This document shows positions 45,536-54,049 of a stretch of 64,000 nt of DNA, in pieces; positions within the stretch are counted from its first letter, which is position 1, and each line of letters opens with the position of its first letter. The stretch comes from Xylophilus ampelinus (GTDB lineage Bacteria; Pseudomonadota; Gammaproteobacteria; Burkholderiales; Burkholderiaceae_C). The stretch covers positions 62,001-126,000 of the forward strand of contig NZ_QJTC01000011.1 in the NCBI RefSeq assembly GCF_003217575.1, read 5' to 3'. Below the pieces are notes generated by a model that was not told the DNA's origin, did not search any database, and was given only the letters and a program-made list of their open reading frames with translations. The position numbers were made by a program, and so were the translations under genes.

Positions 45536-47791
45536 ATGAACCTCGAATGGCAGATCGCCGCCGCCCAGCACTACGTGTGGCTGGAGGCCTTCGCCGCGGT
45601 GGTGGCCGTCGTCATCCTCGTCTCGAGCATCGACGACCTGATCATCGACGCCTGGTACTGGATACACCGGATCTGGCGCCGTCTCACCGTGCTCGACCGC
45701 AAGGACTACCGGCCGCTGGCCGCGGAACAGCTGCACGCGCGCCCCGAGCAGCCGCTGGCGGTGATGGTGCCGGCCTGGCTGGAATACGACGTGATCGCCC
45801 AGATGCTGGAAACCATGGTGGGCACCCTGGACTACCACCACTACCGCATCTTCGTGGGCACCTATCCCAACGACATCCAGACCATCGCCGAGGTGGAGCG
45901 GATGCGCGGCCGCTACCGGCAGCTGGAGCGCGTGGAAGTGCCGCACGCCGGGCCGACCTGCAAGGCAGACTGCCTGAACTGGATCATCCAGGCGATCGTG
46001 CTGCACGAGCAGCGCATGGGCGAGCCCTTCGCGGGGATCGTGCTGCACGACAGCGAGGACGTGCTGCATCCGCTGGAACTCAAATTCTTCAACTACCTGC
46101 TGCCGCGCAAGGACATGATCCAGCTGCCGGTGGTGTCGCTCAAGCGCGAGTGGCACGAGCTGGTGGCCGGCACCTACATGGACGAGTTCGCCGAATGGCA
46201 TGCCAAGGATCTGGTGGTGCGCGAGAGCGTCACCGGCGTGGTGCCTTCCGCCGGGGTCGGCACCTGCTTCTCGCGCCGTGCGATCCAGGCGCTGCTGGAC
46301 GGGACACACAATCAACCCTTCAACACCGACAGTCTGACCGAGGACTACGATGTCGGCTCACGACTGGGCAAGCTGGGCATGCGGTCGATCTTCGCGCGCT
46401 TCCCGGTGCAGTTCCGGGTGCGCCGTAAAAGCTGGTTCGGCCTGCGTCCCGACCGTGCGCTGACGGTCACCATGCCCCTGTGCGTGCGCGAGTTCTTTCC
46501 GGGCACGCTGCGCACCGCCTACCGCCAGAAGGCGCGCTGGGTGTTGGGCATCGGCCTGCAGAGCTGGGAGCAGATCGGCTGGAAGGGCTCGCTGACCACC
46601 AAGTACCTGCTGTTGCGCGACCGCAAGGGCATCGTCACCTCCTTCGTCAGCGTGCTCGCCTACCTGTTGGTGGCGGACTTCATCCTGCTGTGGATGCTCG
46701 ACGCCACCGGCGCCACCGGCGTGCGCTTTCCCTCGCCGGTGGACGAGGGCAGCTGGCTCGGCACGGTGATCGGGCTCAACGCGATCGCGCTGGTGCTGCG
46801 GGTGGTGCAGCGGGTGTACTTCGTGCACCGGCTCTACGGCTGGGAACAGGCGCTGATGTCGGTCCCGCGCATGGTCGTCGGCAACGTGGTCAACTTCCTG
46901 GCGACGGCGCGCGCCTGGAAGCTCTTCCTCGGCCACCTGCTGCTGGGGCGGGACCTGGTCTGGGATAAGACCATGCACGACTTTCCGAGCACTGCCCAGA
47001 TCGCCCGCACCCGCAGGCGCCTGGGCGATCTGCTCGGCGGCTGGCAGGCGGTCGACCAGGCCCACCTGGACGCGGCGCTCGCGGAACAGCGCACCCGCGG
47101 TGCGCCGCTGGGCCGCATCCTGCTGTCGCACGGCTGGCTCGACGACGAGACCCTGGCCGAGGCACTGGCCTACCAGTCGGGAATGCCGCGCGCATACCCG
47201 GACGCCACGGAGATAGAGCGCCATGCCGCATGCCTCCCCGCGCAGCTCTGCGTGCGCTGGCAGGTGCTGGCGCTCGGCATCGAGACGCCGGCCGAGCAGC
47301 CGTTGCCGCCCGCCGAGATCGGCGTACCGTCCGGCGCGCCCGCGGCCGCGGGCGCGCCGGTCGCGCTGCGCCTGGCGGTGGCCAGCCCGCTGTCCGACGA
47401 GGCGTCCGAGGCCCTGACTGCCGCCGCCGGCATGCCGCTGCTGCAGTCCATCGTCCGCGAGAGCGAGATCGTCGCCGGCCTGCGCCTGCTGCGCGGCGGC
47501 CAGGAGGGATTCGCCCCGGACGCAGCGCCGCTGCTGGGCCAGTTGCTGGTCGATCTGGGGCTGGTGAGCCGCGATGATTTCGGCAGCGCGCTGGTGCGCT
47601 ACCGCCCGGATACCGACGGGCGCATCGGCGACTACCTGGTGGCGCGGGGCGTGGTGTCGCGCGCCGCGGTGGAGCGCGCGATCGCCGCCCAGCGCGAGCG
47701 TTGGCATGCGCCGCCGCCGGATCCGCTGCCGCCCGGTCCCTGGCGCGGCACGGGCGGTGGCCTGGGGCCGCCCCCGATGGTGCGGGCATGA
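45536..47791 (+). CDS. nfrB: NfrB-like membrane glycosyltransferase with c-di-GMP-binding MshEN domains
   Basis: 751 residues, near E. coli NfrB length. Helix about 15-35; GT2 domain about 75-320 with MVPAWLEYDVIAQ, GPTCKADCLNW, LHDSEDVLHP (DXD-like), FNTDSLTEDYDVGSRLG (TED) and AYRQKARWVLGI (QxxRW), the signs of a processive synthase; two or more helices about 365-440. After residue 480 come MshEN-type repeats: RRLGDLLGG ending LDAALAEQ, PLGRILLSHGWLDDETLAEA, and near the end LLGQLLVDLGLVSRDDF and RIGDYLVARGVVSRAAVERA. Such domains bind c-di-GMP, so synthesis should be switched by this messenger. ATGA overlap with nfrA. Confidence 0.9.
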   Translation: MNLEWQIAAAQHYVWLEAFAAVVAVVILVSSIDDLIIDAWYWIHRIWRRLTVLDRKDYRPLAAEQLHARPEQPLAVMVPAWLEYDVIAQMLETMVGTLDYHHYRIFVGTYPNDIQTIAEVERMRGRYRQLERVEVPHAGPTCKADCLNWIIQAIVLHEQRMGEPFAGIVLHDSEDVLHPLELKFFNYLLPRKDMIQLPVVSLKREWHELVAGTYMDEFAEWHAKDLVVRESVTGVVPSAGVGTCFSRRAIQALLDGTHNQPFNTDSLTEDYDVGSRLGKLGMRSIFARFPVQFRVRRKSWFGLRPDRALTVTMPLCVREFFPGTLRTAYRQKARWVLGIGLQSWEQIGWKGSLTTKYLLLRDRKGIVTSFVSVLAYLLVADFILLWMLDATGATGVRFPSPVDEGSWLGTVIGLNAIALVLRVVQRVYFVHRLYGWEQALMSVPRMVVGNVVNFLATARAWKLFLGHLLLGRDLVWDKTMHDFPSTAQIARTRRRLGDLLGGWQAVDQAHLDAALAEQRTRGAPLGRILLSHGWLDDETLAEALAYQSGMPRAYPDATEIERHAACLPAQLCVRWQVLALGIETPAEQPLPPAEIGVPSGAPAAAGAPVALRLAVASPLSDEASEALTAAAGMPLLQSIVRESEIVAGLRLLRGGQEGFAPDAAPLLGQLLVDLGLVSRDDFGSALVRYRPDTDGRIGDYLVARGVVSRAAVERAIAAQRERWHAPPPDPLPPGPWRGTGGGLGPPPMVRA

Positions 47792-49437
47792 GGCGGGCCG
47801 ACCTGTCATGCCTGCTCGGCCGCATGGTCCGGCGTGGAATGCCCGCGCTGCTCGCGGCCGGTGCATCGCTGCCCGGGCTGCCGCATGCGGCTACCGAGGA
47901 ACTTCCCCTGACGGGTCCTGCCTACCGCCTCGCGGACGAAGCGTACCGGGCCTACGACCGGGGCAACTACGCCGCCGCTGCCGCGCGGGCGCGGGAGGCG
48001 ATCCGCCTGCGGCCGGATGTGCAGCGGCTGCAGGCACTGCTGCGCGCGTCCGAGGATGCCGCGCAACGCCAGACGCGCGCGGCAGACAGCGGTGCGGTAT
48101 CGCCGCCGATACCCGCTCGTGCGGTTGCCGTGCGCCGCGCCGCGTCCCCGCGGCCGCGAGCCCGGCCCGGGCGGGTACCGGCTGCGAGCGACGACATGTC
48201 CCTCCCGGGTCCACCCTACCGGATCGTCGGCGCCCCCGACACGGGCGATGGCGACGGTGATGGCGACGGTCACCCGATGCTGCAGATAGCCAGGTCTCTG
48301 GCCCGCCCTCCCGCGGCGCGGGCCGCAGGGCCGGCGCCGGTGGAGCCAGCGCCGATGGCGGATGCGGGCCCCGGCACGCCCGTATTCGTGCCGTCGGCAC
48401 CGGCCGGTCATGTGGAACAGGCCTACGGGTTCCTGCGCGACGACCGGTCGCGCGAGGCGGCAACCGCCTTCGCACACGCGGACCGGAGCGGCAGCCTGCG
48501 CCCTGCGCACCTGCTCGACGCGGCCTATGCCAGCCTGCGGGCAGGGGATTCTTCGGTGTCCGCCGCCTATTTCCGCCGTGCGCTCGATGCCGCCGACGCC
48601 GGCGAGATCGTCCTCGATCCGCAAGCTCGTCAGGACATCCGCCTGGCGGTGGCCGATCAGGAACGCGCCGGCGGCGCCAGCGCGGCGCTGTTCTACCGGG
48701 GTGGCGGAACCCTGCCCGGACTGGCCACCGACACGGGCAGCACCGGCACCGCCGGCGACCGCTCCGACCGCAGCGTGCAGGCGGTGGCCGAGGGCTACTG
48801 GCGCCCCCGCGAACTCAAGGGCTTCGCCGGCGGCGGCACCTTCGTCGACCTGTACGGCCGCGTGCTCGGGACGCCGTACAGCGGTGCGGGCTATGCGGAG
48901 GGCGCGTCCAGCGCGCAGGCCGCGGTGGGCGTGCGCGCACGGCCGCTGTCGGCGGTGAACCTGGTAGTGGCCGCGGAACGGCTGGTCAAGGTCGGCTCCG
49001 CCAGCCGCAGCGACTGGCTGCTGCGCGCGGGCATCTCCGAGAATTTCGGCGTGGCGCCGCGGGTGGACCGCGACAGCTGGTGGTCCGGCGACGGCTACGC
49101 CGAAGCCGGCCGCTACCTGCAGGCGGGAGAAAAATACCTGGTGTCCGAAGGCAGGCTTGGCCGCAGCTGGCGACTCGACGCCGCGGATCGCGGCTGGCCG
49201 GGTCTGTCGCAGGCGACGCTCATGCCGCACGTGGTGCTTGCGGCAGACTACAACACCGGCTTCGCCCGGCCGCGCGCCGTGGGCGCGGGCGTCGGGATGA
49301 ACCTGCGCAGCTGGTGGCGCGAGGATGCGCGCTCCGGCCCGCGCTCCTATGCCGACCTGTCGGCCCAGTACCGCTGGCGCGTGGCGGGCGACGACCGGGC
49401 CGGCGGCCTGGTGCTGCGGCTTTCCTACAACTACTGA
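47788..49437 (+). CDS. nfrA: NfrA-like outer-membrane protein (polysaccharide secretion / phage N4 receptor type)
   Basis: 549 residues, much shorter than the roughly 990 of E. coli NfrA. Signal peptide ending LPGLPHAA; a TPR-like segment about 45-95 (AYRAYDRGNYAAAAARAREA); a Pro/Arg-rich linker; a second repeat-like part about 205-300; then the NfrA C-terminal domain about 320-549 (AEGYWRPRELKGFAGGGTFV, DSWWSGDGYAEAGRYLQAGE) ending GLVLRLSYNY, an outer-membrane barrel ending. A GDGDGDGDGH run lies near residue 155. It should export the NfrB polymer. Co-translated with nfrB. Confidence 0.85.
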   Translation: MRRADLSCLLGRMVRRGMPALLAAGASLPGLPHAATEELPLTGPAYRLADEAYRAYDRGNYAAAAARAREAIRLRPDVQRLQALLRASEDAAQRQTRAADSGAVSPPIPARAVAVRRAASPRPRARPGRVPAASDDMSLPGPPYRIVGAPDTGDGDGDGDGHPMLQIARSLARPPAARAAGPAPVEPAPMADAGPGTPVFVPSAPAGHVEQAYGFLRDDRSREAATAFAHADRSGSLRPAHLLDAAYASLRAGDSSVSAAYFRRALDAADAGEIVLDPQARQDIRLAVADQERAGGASAALFYRGGGTLPGLATDTGSTGTAGDRSDRSVQAVAEGYWRPRELKGFAGGGTFVDLYGRVLGTPYSGAGYAEGASSAQAAVGVRARPLSAVNLVVAAERLVKVGSASRSDWLLRAGISENFGVAPRVDRDSWWSGDGYAEAGRYLQAGEKYLVSEGRLGRSWRLDAADRGWPGLSQATLMPHVVLAADYNTGFARPRAVGAGVGMNLRSWWREDARSGPRSYADLSAQYRWRVAGDDRAGGLVLRLSYNY

Positions 49438-49447
49438 AGATCGACGC

Positions 49448-50365
49448 TTGCCGCTGCCCCGTCACCCGACCCTCCGACACGTTGTCGGCGCAGCTCTGAC
49501 GGGTGCGCTGTTGTCGCTGACGGGCTGCCACAACGCTCCGGCACCCGGCGCCCAGGCGGCCGTTCGCATCGCCGGCACCGTCTGGCAGCCCGATGCGCAG
49601 ACCCTGCATCCTCAGGGCATCTGGGAGCGCCTGGGCGCCAGGACCCTTTTGGTTCAGTGGACCGCCCGGGACGGCCGTGCCTTCGTGGACGGATGTCCCG
49701 GCCCCGCGGCGGCGGAACCGTCGCCCGGCGGCGCCCCGGCGGCGCCAACGCCCGACTGGCAGCGCATCGCGCGCGAACCGTGGGCCGGCCAGGTCATCCT
49801 CGGCCTGGCGGCCCATGGCGACGAGGCCAGCGCCCGTCGTGGTGTCGACGGCCTGGTGGCGCAATCGCGTTGCCTGGCGGGCCGCGCGACGCCGCTGAAC
49901 GTGACCGGCTGGTATTTTCCGGTCGAGGTCGACCCCAGTTGGCAGGACGCCGCCGGCCTGGCGAAGAAGCTCGAGGGCCTGCCGCGCCCGCTGTGGATCA
50001 GCGCCTACGACGGCACCAATGTCGGTCCCGACGCCCTGGCCGCCTGGCTCGGGGGCTGGTTGCCTTCCGACGTTGGGGTGTTTTTCCAGGACGGGGTGGG
50101 GGTGCACGCGCGCAGTGCGCCGGTGGCGCGCGACTACCTGGTGGCCCTGCAGAAAAAGCTGGGCAAGCGGCGCGTCAAGCTGATCGCCGAGGCCTTCCGA
50201 CCGGCGCCCGGCGGTGGTTTCCGTCCGGCGACGCCCGAGGAACTGGTGCCCCAACTGGCCACCTACGGCGGGCACGAGGTGTTCCTGTTCGACGGCCCGC
50301 ACTACGTGGACAACGCCCTGGTCGAGGCACTGCGCGACAAGCTGGTGCCGCCGGGTGGGCGCTAG
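49448..50365 (+). CDS. Secreted lipoprotein, YbcH/DUF4434-like (possible glycoside hydrolase)
   Basis: 305 residues from TTG 49448, ten bases after the nfrA stop; no ATG gives a signal sequence. Lipobox LSLTGC near residue 23. The mature protein looks like a TIM-barrel of the DUF4434 kind: GTVWQPDAQTLHPQGIWERL, NVTGWYFPVEVDPSWQDAAG, PLWISAYDGTN and GVFFQDGVGVHARSAPVARD. In E. coli the gene after nfrA is ybcH, of similar size, so I infer an equivalent role, perhaps trimming the polymer. The family call is tentative. Confidence 0.68.
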   Translation: MPLPRHPTLRHVVGAALTGALLSLTGCHNAPAPGAQAAVRIAGTVWQPDAQTLHPQGIWERLGARTLLVQWTARDGRAFVDGCPGPAAAEPSPGGAPAAPTPDWQRIAREPWAGQVILGLAAHGDEASARRGVDGLVAQSRCLAGRATPLNVTGWYFPVEVDPSWQDAAGLAKKLEGLPRPLWISAYDGTNVGPDALAAWLGGWLPSDVGVFFQDGVGVHARSAPVARDYLVALQKKLGKRRVKLIAEAFRPAPGGGFRPATPEELVPQLATYGGHEVFLFDGPHYVDNALVEALRDKLVPPGGR

Positions 50366-50393
50366 GGCGCGTTATGCACTTCGACGTACCCGC

Positions 50394-50494
50394 GTGGGTC
50401 CCGCAGGCGGGCGATCGCAAGGCGCGGGCCGCCGCCCGAGGCCCGCGCCTGGGCAAGGGCCGCAACGCCGCGAGCGCCTGCCTGCGGGACCCAC
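50394..50494. repeat. Nested inverted repeat between convergent genes
   Basis: GTGGGTCCCGCAGGC (50394-50408) and GCCTGCGGGACCCAC (50480-50494) are perfect 15-base arms; inside, GGCGCGGGCC (50421-50430) and GGCCCGCGCC (50440-50449) form a second stem. Probably a 3' processing or termination structure or a REP-like unit. The rest of the gap to 50605 shows nothing else. Confidence 0.65.
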
Positions 50495-50605
50495 CCTTCG
50501 GGAAAGCCGGGCAGAGGCCCGGCGGGCGATGGGCGCAGGACGGTGAGATGGACGACTGCGGCCGCGGTCGATCCGCGGCCGGCGATTGCGCTGCCGACCG
50601 GACCC

Positions 50606-50908
50606 TCAAGAAGCGCCCCGCCCTCGCGGGGCCCGCCGAACATCCCGCAGCATGAACAGGTACAGGCTCTCGACCTTCTCGCGTGCCCAGGGCGTTTTGC
50701 GCAGGAATTTGAGGCTCGACGACACGCTGGGGTCGTGGGTGAAGCAGCGCATCGGCGCCCGATGGGCGAGTTCGTTCCACCCGTAATGCTCGGCCAGGGC
50801 GGTGACGATCGCCTCCAGCGTCACCCCGTGCAGCGGATTGCGGGGCTGGGTCGACCGTTCGGCGGGCGGCGACGGTGGGGCGGGTGGGGACGGCGGAGGC
50901 TGCTGCAT
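50606..50908 (-). CDS. VF530 family DNA-binding protein (DUF2132)
   Basis: 100 residues. After a Pro-rich N-terminus comes the whole small domain: [40 protein letters not shown] and [20 protein letters not shown]. The name derives from the Vibrio fischeri VF530 structure; proposed to bind DNA, function otherwise unknown. Convergent with the lipoprotein gene and 55 bases from the serine hydrolase gene on the same strand. Confidence 0.88.
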   Translation of the reverse strand: MQQPPPSPPAPPSPPAERSTQPRNPLHGVTLEAIVTALAEHYGWNELAHRAPMRCFTHDPSVSSSLKFLRKTPWAREKVESLYLFMLRDVRRAPRGRGAS

Positions 50909-50963
50909 GGCGGGGATTTTCGCCGCTTCCCGGCGGCGGACGCGGTGGGGGGTGCCGGCGGGC

Positions 50964-52085
50964 TCAGAGCGCCCCGTAGACCAGGTTGGGGAACAGGTCG
51001 CACAGCGCGTCGAGCATGCCGGGCGCCTGGGTCAGCAGGATGCCGAACATCTCCTCCGACGGGTCGACGAAGAACACGGTGCCCGCCATGCCGCTCCAGC
51101 CGTAGCTGCCGGCCGAGCCCTGGCGAGCGGCCAGGCCGTCCTCGCGCCGCACCGCCACGCCCAGGCAGAAACCGTAGCCCGCGGGCAGGAGGGCGCCCGC
51201 CACCGGAATCGTGCCCAGGTGGTCGGCGGTCATCCAGGCGATGGTCTTGCGGCCGGCCAGGCGCACGCCGCCCAGGGTGCCCTGCCCCAGCAGCAGCGAC
51301 AGGAAGCGGGCGTAGTCGGCCGCGGTCGAGACCAGGCCCCCGCCGCCGGATTCGAACACCGGTGGCAGCGTCGCATCCAGCAGCGCGACCGGCGCGCCGT
51401 TCCGCGGATCGGCCGCGAAGGGCTCGGCCAGCCGACCGCGCTGCGCGGCCGGGAGGTGGAAGGCGGTGTCGTGCATGCCAAGCGGGCCCAGCACCATGCG
51501 CCGCAGCAGCACACCCAGCGGCTCCTGGCATACCGCCTCCAGCACGGCACCCAGCACGTCGGTGGCCCGGCTGTATTCCCAGGCGGTGCCCGGCTGGTGC
51601 ACCAGGGGCAAGGCACCCAGGGCGGCGGCCTGCCGGGCGTTGCTCAGATCCCGGGCGCCGAGGCGGGCGGCCTGGTAGTCGTCCTGCACCGGGCCGGCGT
51701 CCCAGGCATAGCTCAGGCCCGCGGTGTGGCGCAGCAGGTCGTGCAGCGTGGCCGGCCGCGCGGCCGGCACCCGGCGGCCGTCCGCGGTGCGCACCTGCTG
51801 GTCGGCGAAGGCCGGCAGCCAGTGGGCGACGGGCTGGGACAGCAGCAGCCGGCCCTGCTCGGCCAGCATCAGGACCGCCAGCGACACGATCGGCTTGGTC
51901 ATCGAGTAGATGCGGAACAGCGTGTCGAGCGCCATCGGCCCGCCTCCCGGCGCGCGGACGCCCAGCGCCCCGGCATGCACCGTCTCGCCGCGGTGGTGGA
52001 CCAGGGCCACGGCGCCGGGCAGCAGGCCCCGGTCGATGTGGTGCTGCAGGGCGTCGTGGAGGGGACGGAATCGGTCTGCGGTCAT
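50964..52085 (-). CDS. Beta-lactamase-family serine hydrolase (class C / EstB-like)
   Basis: 373 residues, no signal peptide. The SxxK nucleophile motif is SMTK ([15 protein letters not shown]); the Tyr motif is [10 protein letters not shown], where family members have YxN, so the third residue differs; the third motif may be the [14 protein letters not shown] region. [17 protein letters not shown] is a common esterase block. It is more likely an esterase or D-aminopeptidase-type enzyme than an antibiotic-degrading beta-lactamase. Divergent from the broken kinase gene. Confidence 0.86.
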   Translation of the reverse strand: MTADRFRPLHDALQHHIDRGLLPGAVALVHHRGETVHAGALGVRAPGGGPMALDTLFRIYSMTKPIVSLAVLMLAEQGRLLLSQPVAHWLPAFADQQVRTADGRRVPAARPATLHDLLRHTAGLSYAWDAGPVQDDYQAARLGARDLSNARQAAALGALPLVHQPGTAWEYSRATDVLGAVLEAVCQEPLGVLLRRMVLGPLGMHDTAFHLPAAQRGRLAEPFAADPRNGAPVALLDATLPPVFESGGGGLVSTAADYARFLSLLLGQGTLGGVRLAGRKTIAWMTADHLGTIPVAGALLPAGYGFCLGVAVRREDGLAARQGSAGSYGWSGMAGTVFFVDPSEEMFGILLTQAPGMLDALCDLFPNLVYGAL

Positions 52086-52222
52086 GGGTGCGGGCTTCGA
52101 GGTAAGGCGGTGTCCAATCCTCCACCATAAGCCCCACGCGGCGACGCGGCGTGTCGCGCAGGCGGTGGGCCCCGTGGCCGGATGGGTAACAATGGTTTTT
52201 TACCCCGCTGCCGCCCGCCCGA

Positions 52223-53560
52223 ATGCCAGCCATCGAAACCGAACTCGCCGACCTCGCCCTCTACCTCGAGCAGCGCCGCGAGGCCCTGCTGCAGGCCTGG
52301 CGCATCGCGGTGTTCGAGGACCCGGCGCTGACCACCGGTCAGTCGCTGCCGCGGGTGCAGCTCAACGACCACATCCCGGCGGTGCTCTCCGCCTTCTAGA
52401 AGCAACTGGCCCGGGCGGCCGCGACCGACGCCGAGGAGCCGGCCGGTGTCGGCCAGGATGCGGCCGCGCACGGCCTGCAACGCTGGCAGCAGGGTTACGA
52501 CCTGCGCGAGGTGACCCGCGAGCTGGGCCGCTTGAACGAATGCATGGTGGTCGCGCTGGAAGCGTATGCCGAAGAGCGGCCCACCCTGCCGCATGCGGTG
52601 ATGGCCACCGCGCGCCGCCTGTGGGCCAGCGTCTGCAGCGTCGGCATCGAGGAAAGCACCTGCCAGTATTTCCGGCTGCAGCAGATGGAGGCCGCCGGCC
52701 ACGTCCATGATCTGGAGAGCGCGCTGGAATCGATCCAGGAGCTGGAGCAGCAGCGCGCCGACCTGTGGCAGCAGGTGGCGCACGACCTGCGCGGCAACGT
52801 GGGCGTGGTGGCCAACGTGACCCGCGGCCTGACCCGCAGCGGCCTGCCCGACCCGGCGCGCGAGCGTTTCCTGCGCATGCTGGAGCGCAACGTCGGCGCG
52901 CTGCACCACCTGCTAGACGACGTGACCAGCCTCGCCCGGCTGCAGGCCGGCAAGGAGCGGCGCGACGCGGCGGTGGTCGATATCGGCGCACTGCTGCACG
53001 ATCTGTGCGAGGCGCTGCAACCGGCGGCGAGCCAGCGCCAGCTGTACCTGCGCGCCGAAGGGCCGGCGTCGTTCGTGGTCGAGGCCGATGCGGTCAAGAC
53101 GCGGCGGCTGGCGCAGAACCTGGTGCTGAACGCGATCAAGTACACGACCGAAGGCGGCGTGGCGGTGCGCTGGGGCGACATCGACGGCGGCGCCGACGGC
53201 CAGCGCTGGCTGCTGGAGGTGCGCGACACCGGCCCCGGCTTCCATGCCGGCCCGGGCACGCCGCTGGCCGGTGCGCTGGAGAGCGCGACCAAGCTGCAGC
53301 CGGTGGCCGAGAACACGCGGGGAACCGCTGCGGCGACGGTGGAAGCGGTGGAGGCCACCGCGACGGTGAAGGCCGCGGTGGCCGGGCATCCGGCGGATCC
53401 GCGGCCGGTGCAGCAGGGGGCGGGGGAAGGGATCGGGCTGTCGATCGTGAAGCGGCTGTGCGAGTTGCTGGATGCGACGGTGGAGCTGGAGTCGGGGGCA
53501 GGGACGGGGACGACGTTCCGGGTGTTGTTGCCGCGGGTGTTCGGGGGGGTTGCGGCGTAG
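52223..53560 (+). pseudogene. Soluble sensor histidine kinase interrupted by an amber codon
   Basis: One continuous frame of 446 codons from ATG 52223 to TAG 53558, broken only by TAG at 52397-52399 (codon 59). Before the stop: TELADLALYLEQRREALLQA, NDHIPAVLSAF; after it: KQLARAAA and RWQQGYDLREVTRELGRLN, together an RsbRD-like N-terminal sensor domain. Then HisKA (QQVAHDLRGNVG, His187) and HATPase (NLVLNAIKYT, DTGPGF, GEGIGLSIV), with an Ala/Thr-rich insert in the ATPase lid. A single substitution (for example GAG to TAG) explains the break. Internal starts near 52511 could still give a sensorless kinase. Sequencing error is an alternative. Confidence 0.83.
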
Positions 53561-53570
53561 GTCTGCTGCG

Positions 53571-53950
53571 GCTCTTGCTCCCTCTTCCTCTGGGAGACAG
53601 CGGGGGCGAGGGCCGCGACCTGCTTGCGATCCACTGACGGCTGTCGGGCCCGTGCCCGGCTGTCCTGCATGGCTCCCTCTCCCCCTGGGAGAGGGTGGGG
53701 GCGAGGGCCGCGCCCGGCTTTTCTGTGCGGCTGCTGCTTTTCGCTGTGCTGACCGTGTCGGGTCCGGAGGCGGGGATTTCGCCCCCGCGGGCGAGTCGCT
53801 TCTTTTGCTTCGCCAAAAGAAGTAACCAAGAAAAGGCGACCCCACGTGCTGCGTCCCTCCGCTGCGCTGCGGGCAACCTGCGGTGCTCGCGGCAGGCGGG
53901 GTCCCTCGGCTGCTGCCGGCTGCGCGGCAGTGACGCCGGGGCCTGCGGCG
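53571..53950 (+). repeat. Composite repeat, left copy (inverted relative to 56163-56660)
   Basis: Two GGGAGAGGGTGGGGGCGAGG-type units, then GTGTCGGGTCCGGAGGCGGG, GATTTCGCCCCCGCGGGCGA, CTTTTGCTTCGCCAAAAGAA, GTGCTGCGTCCCTCCGCTGC and CTCGCGGCAGGCGGGG. The same blocks in reverse complement and reverse order make up 56163-56660. No gene is seen in the 53561-54049 interval. Confidence 0.85.
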
Positions 53951-53969
53951 GCATAGGGGTCGTTCTTGG

Positions 53970-54026
53970 TGAAATGTGCCTGTCGCCGGCTTGCAGCGCC
54001 GACCATCAGCTACCAATTCAATAGCA
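53970..54026 (+). repeat. AGCTAT-type interspersed palindrome beside the left composite repeat
   Basis: GAAATGTGCCTGTCGCCGGC, TTGCAGCGCCGACCATCAGC, TACCAATTCAATAGCA. Lies between the composite repeat and the stop of the arginase-like gene. Confidence 0.8.
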
Positions 54027-54049
54027 ATGCGTCGAAGTCGCCGGCACCG

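Noticed and set aside
50964-52085. Antibiotic-resistance beta-lactamase
   Set aside because: SxxK is present, but there is no signal peptide and the Tyr motif is YSR rather than YxN; an esterase-like serine hydrolase is more likely.
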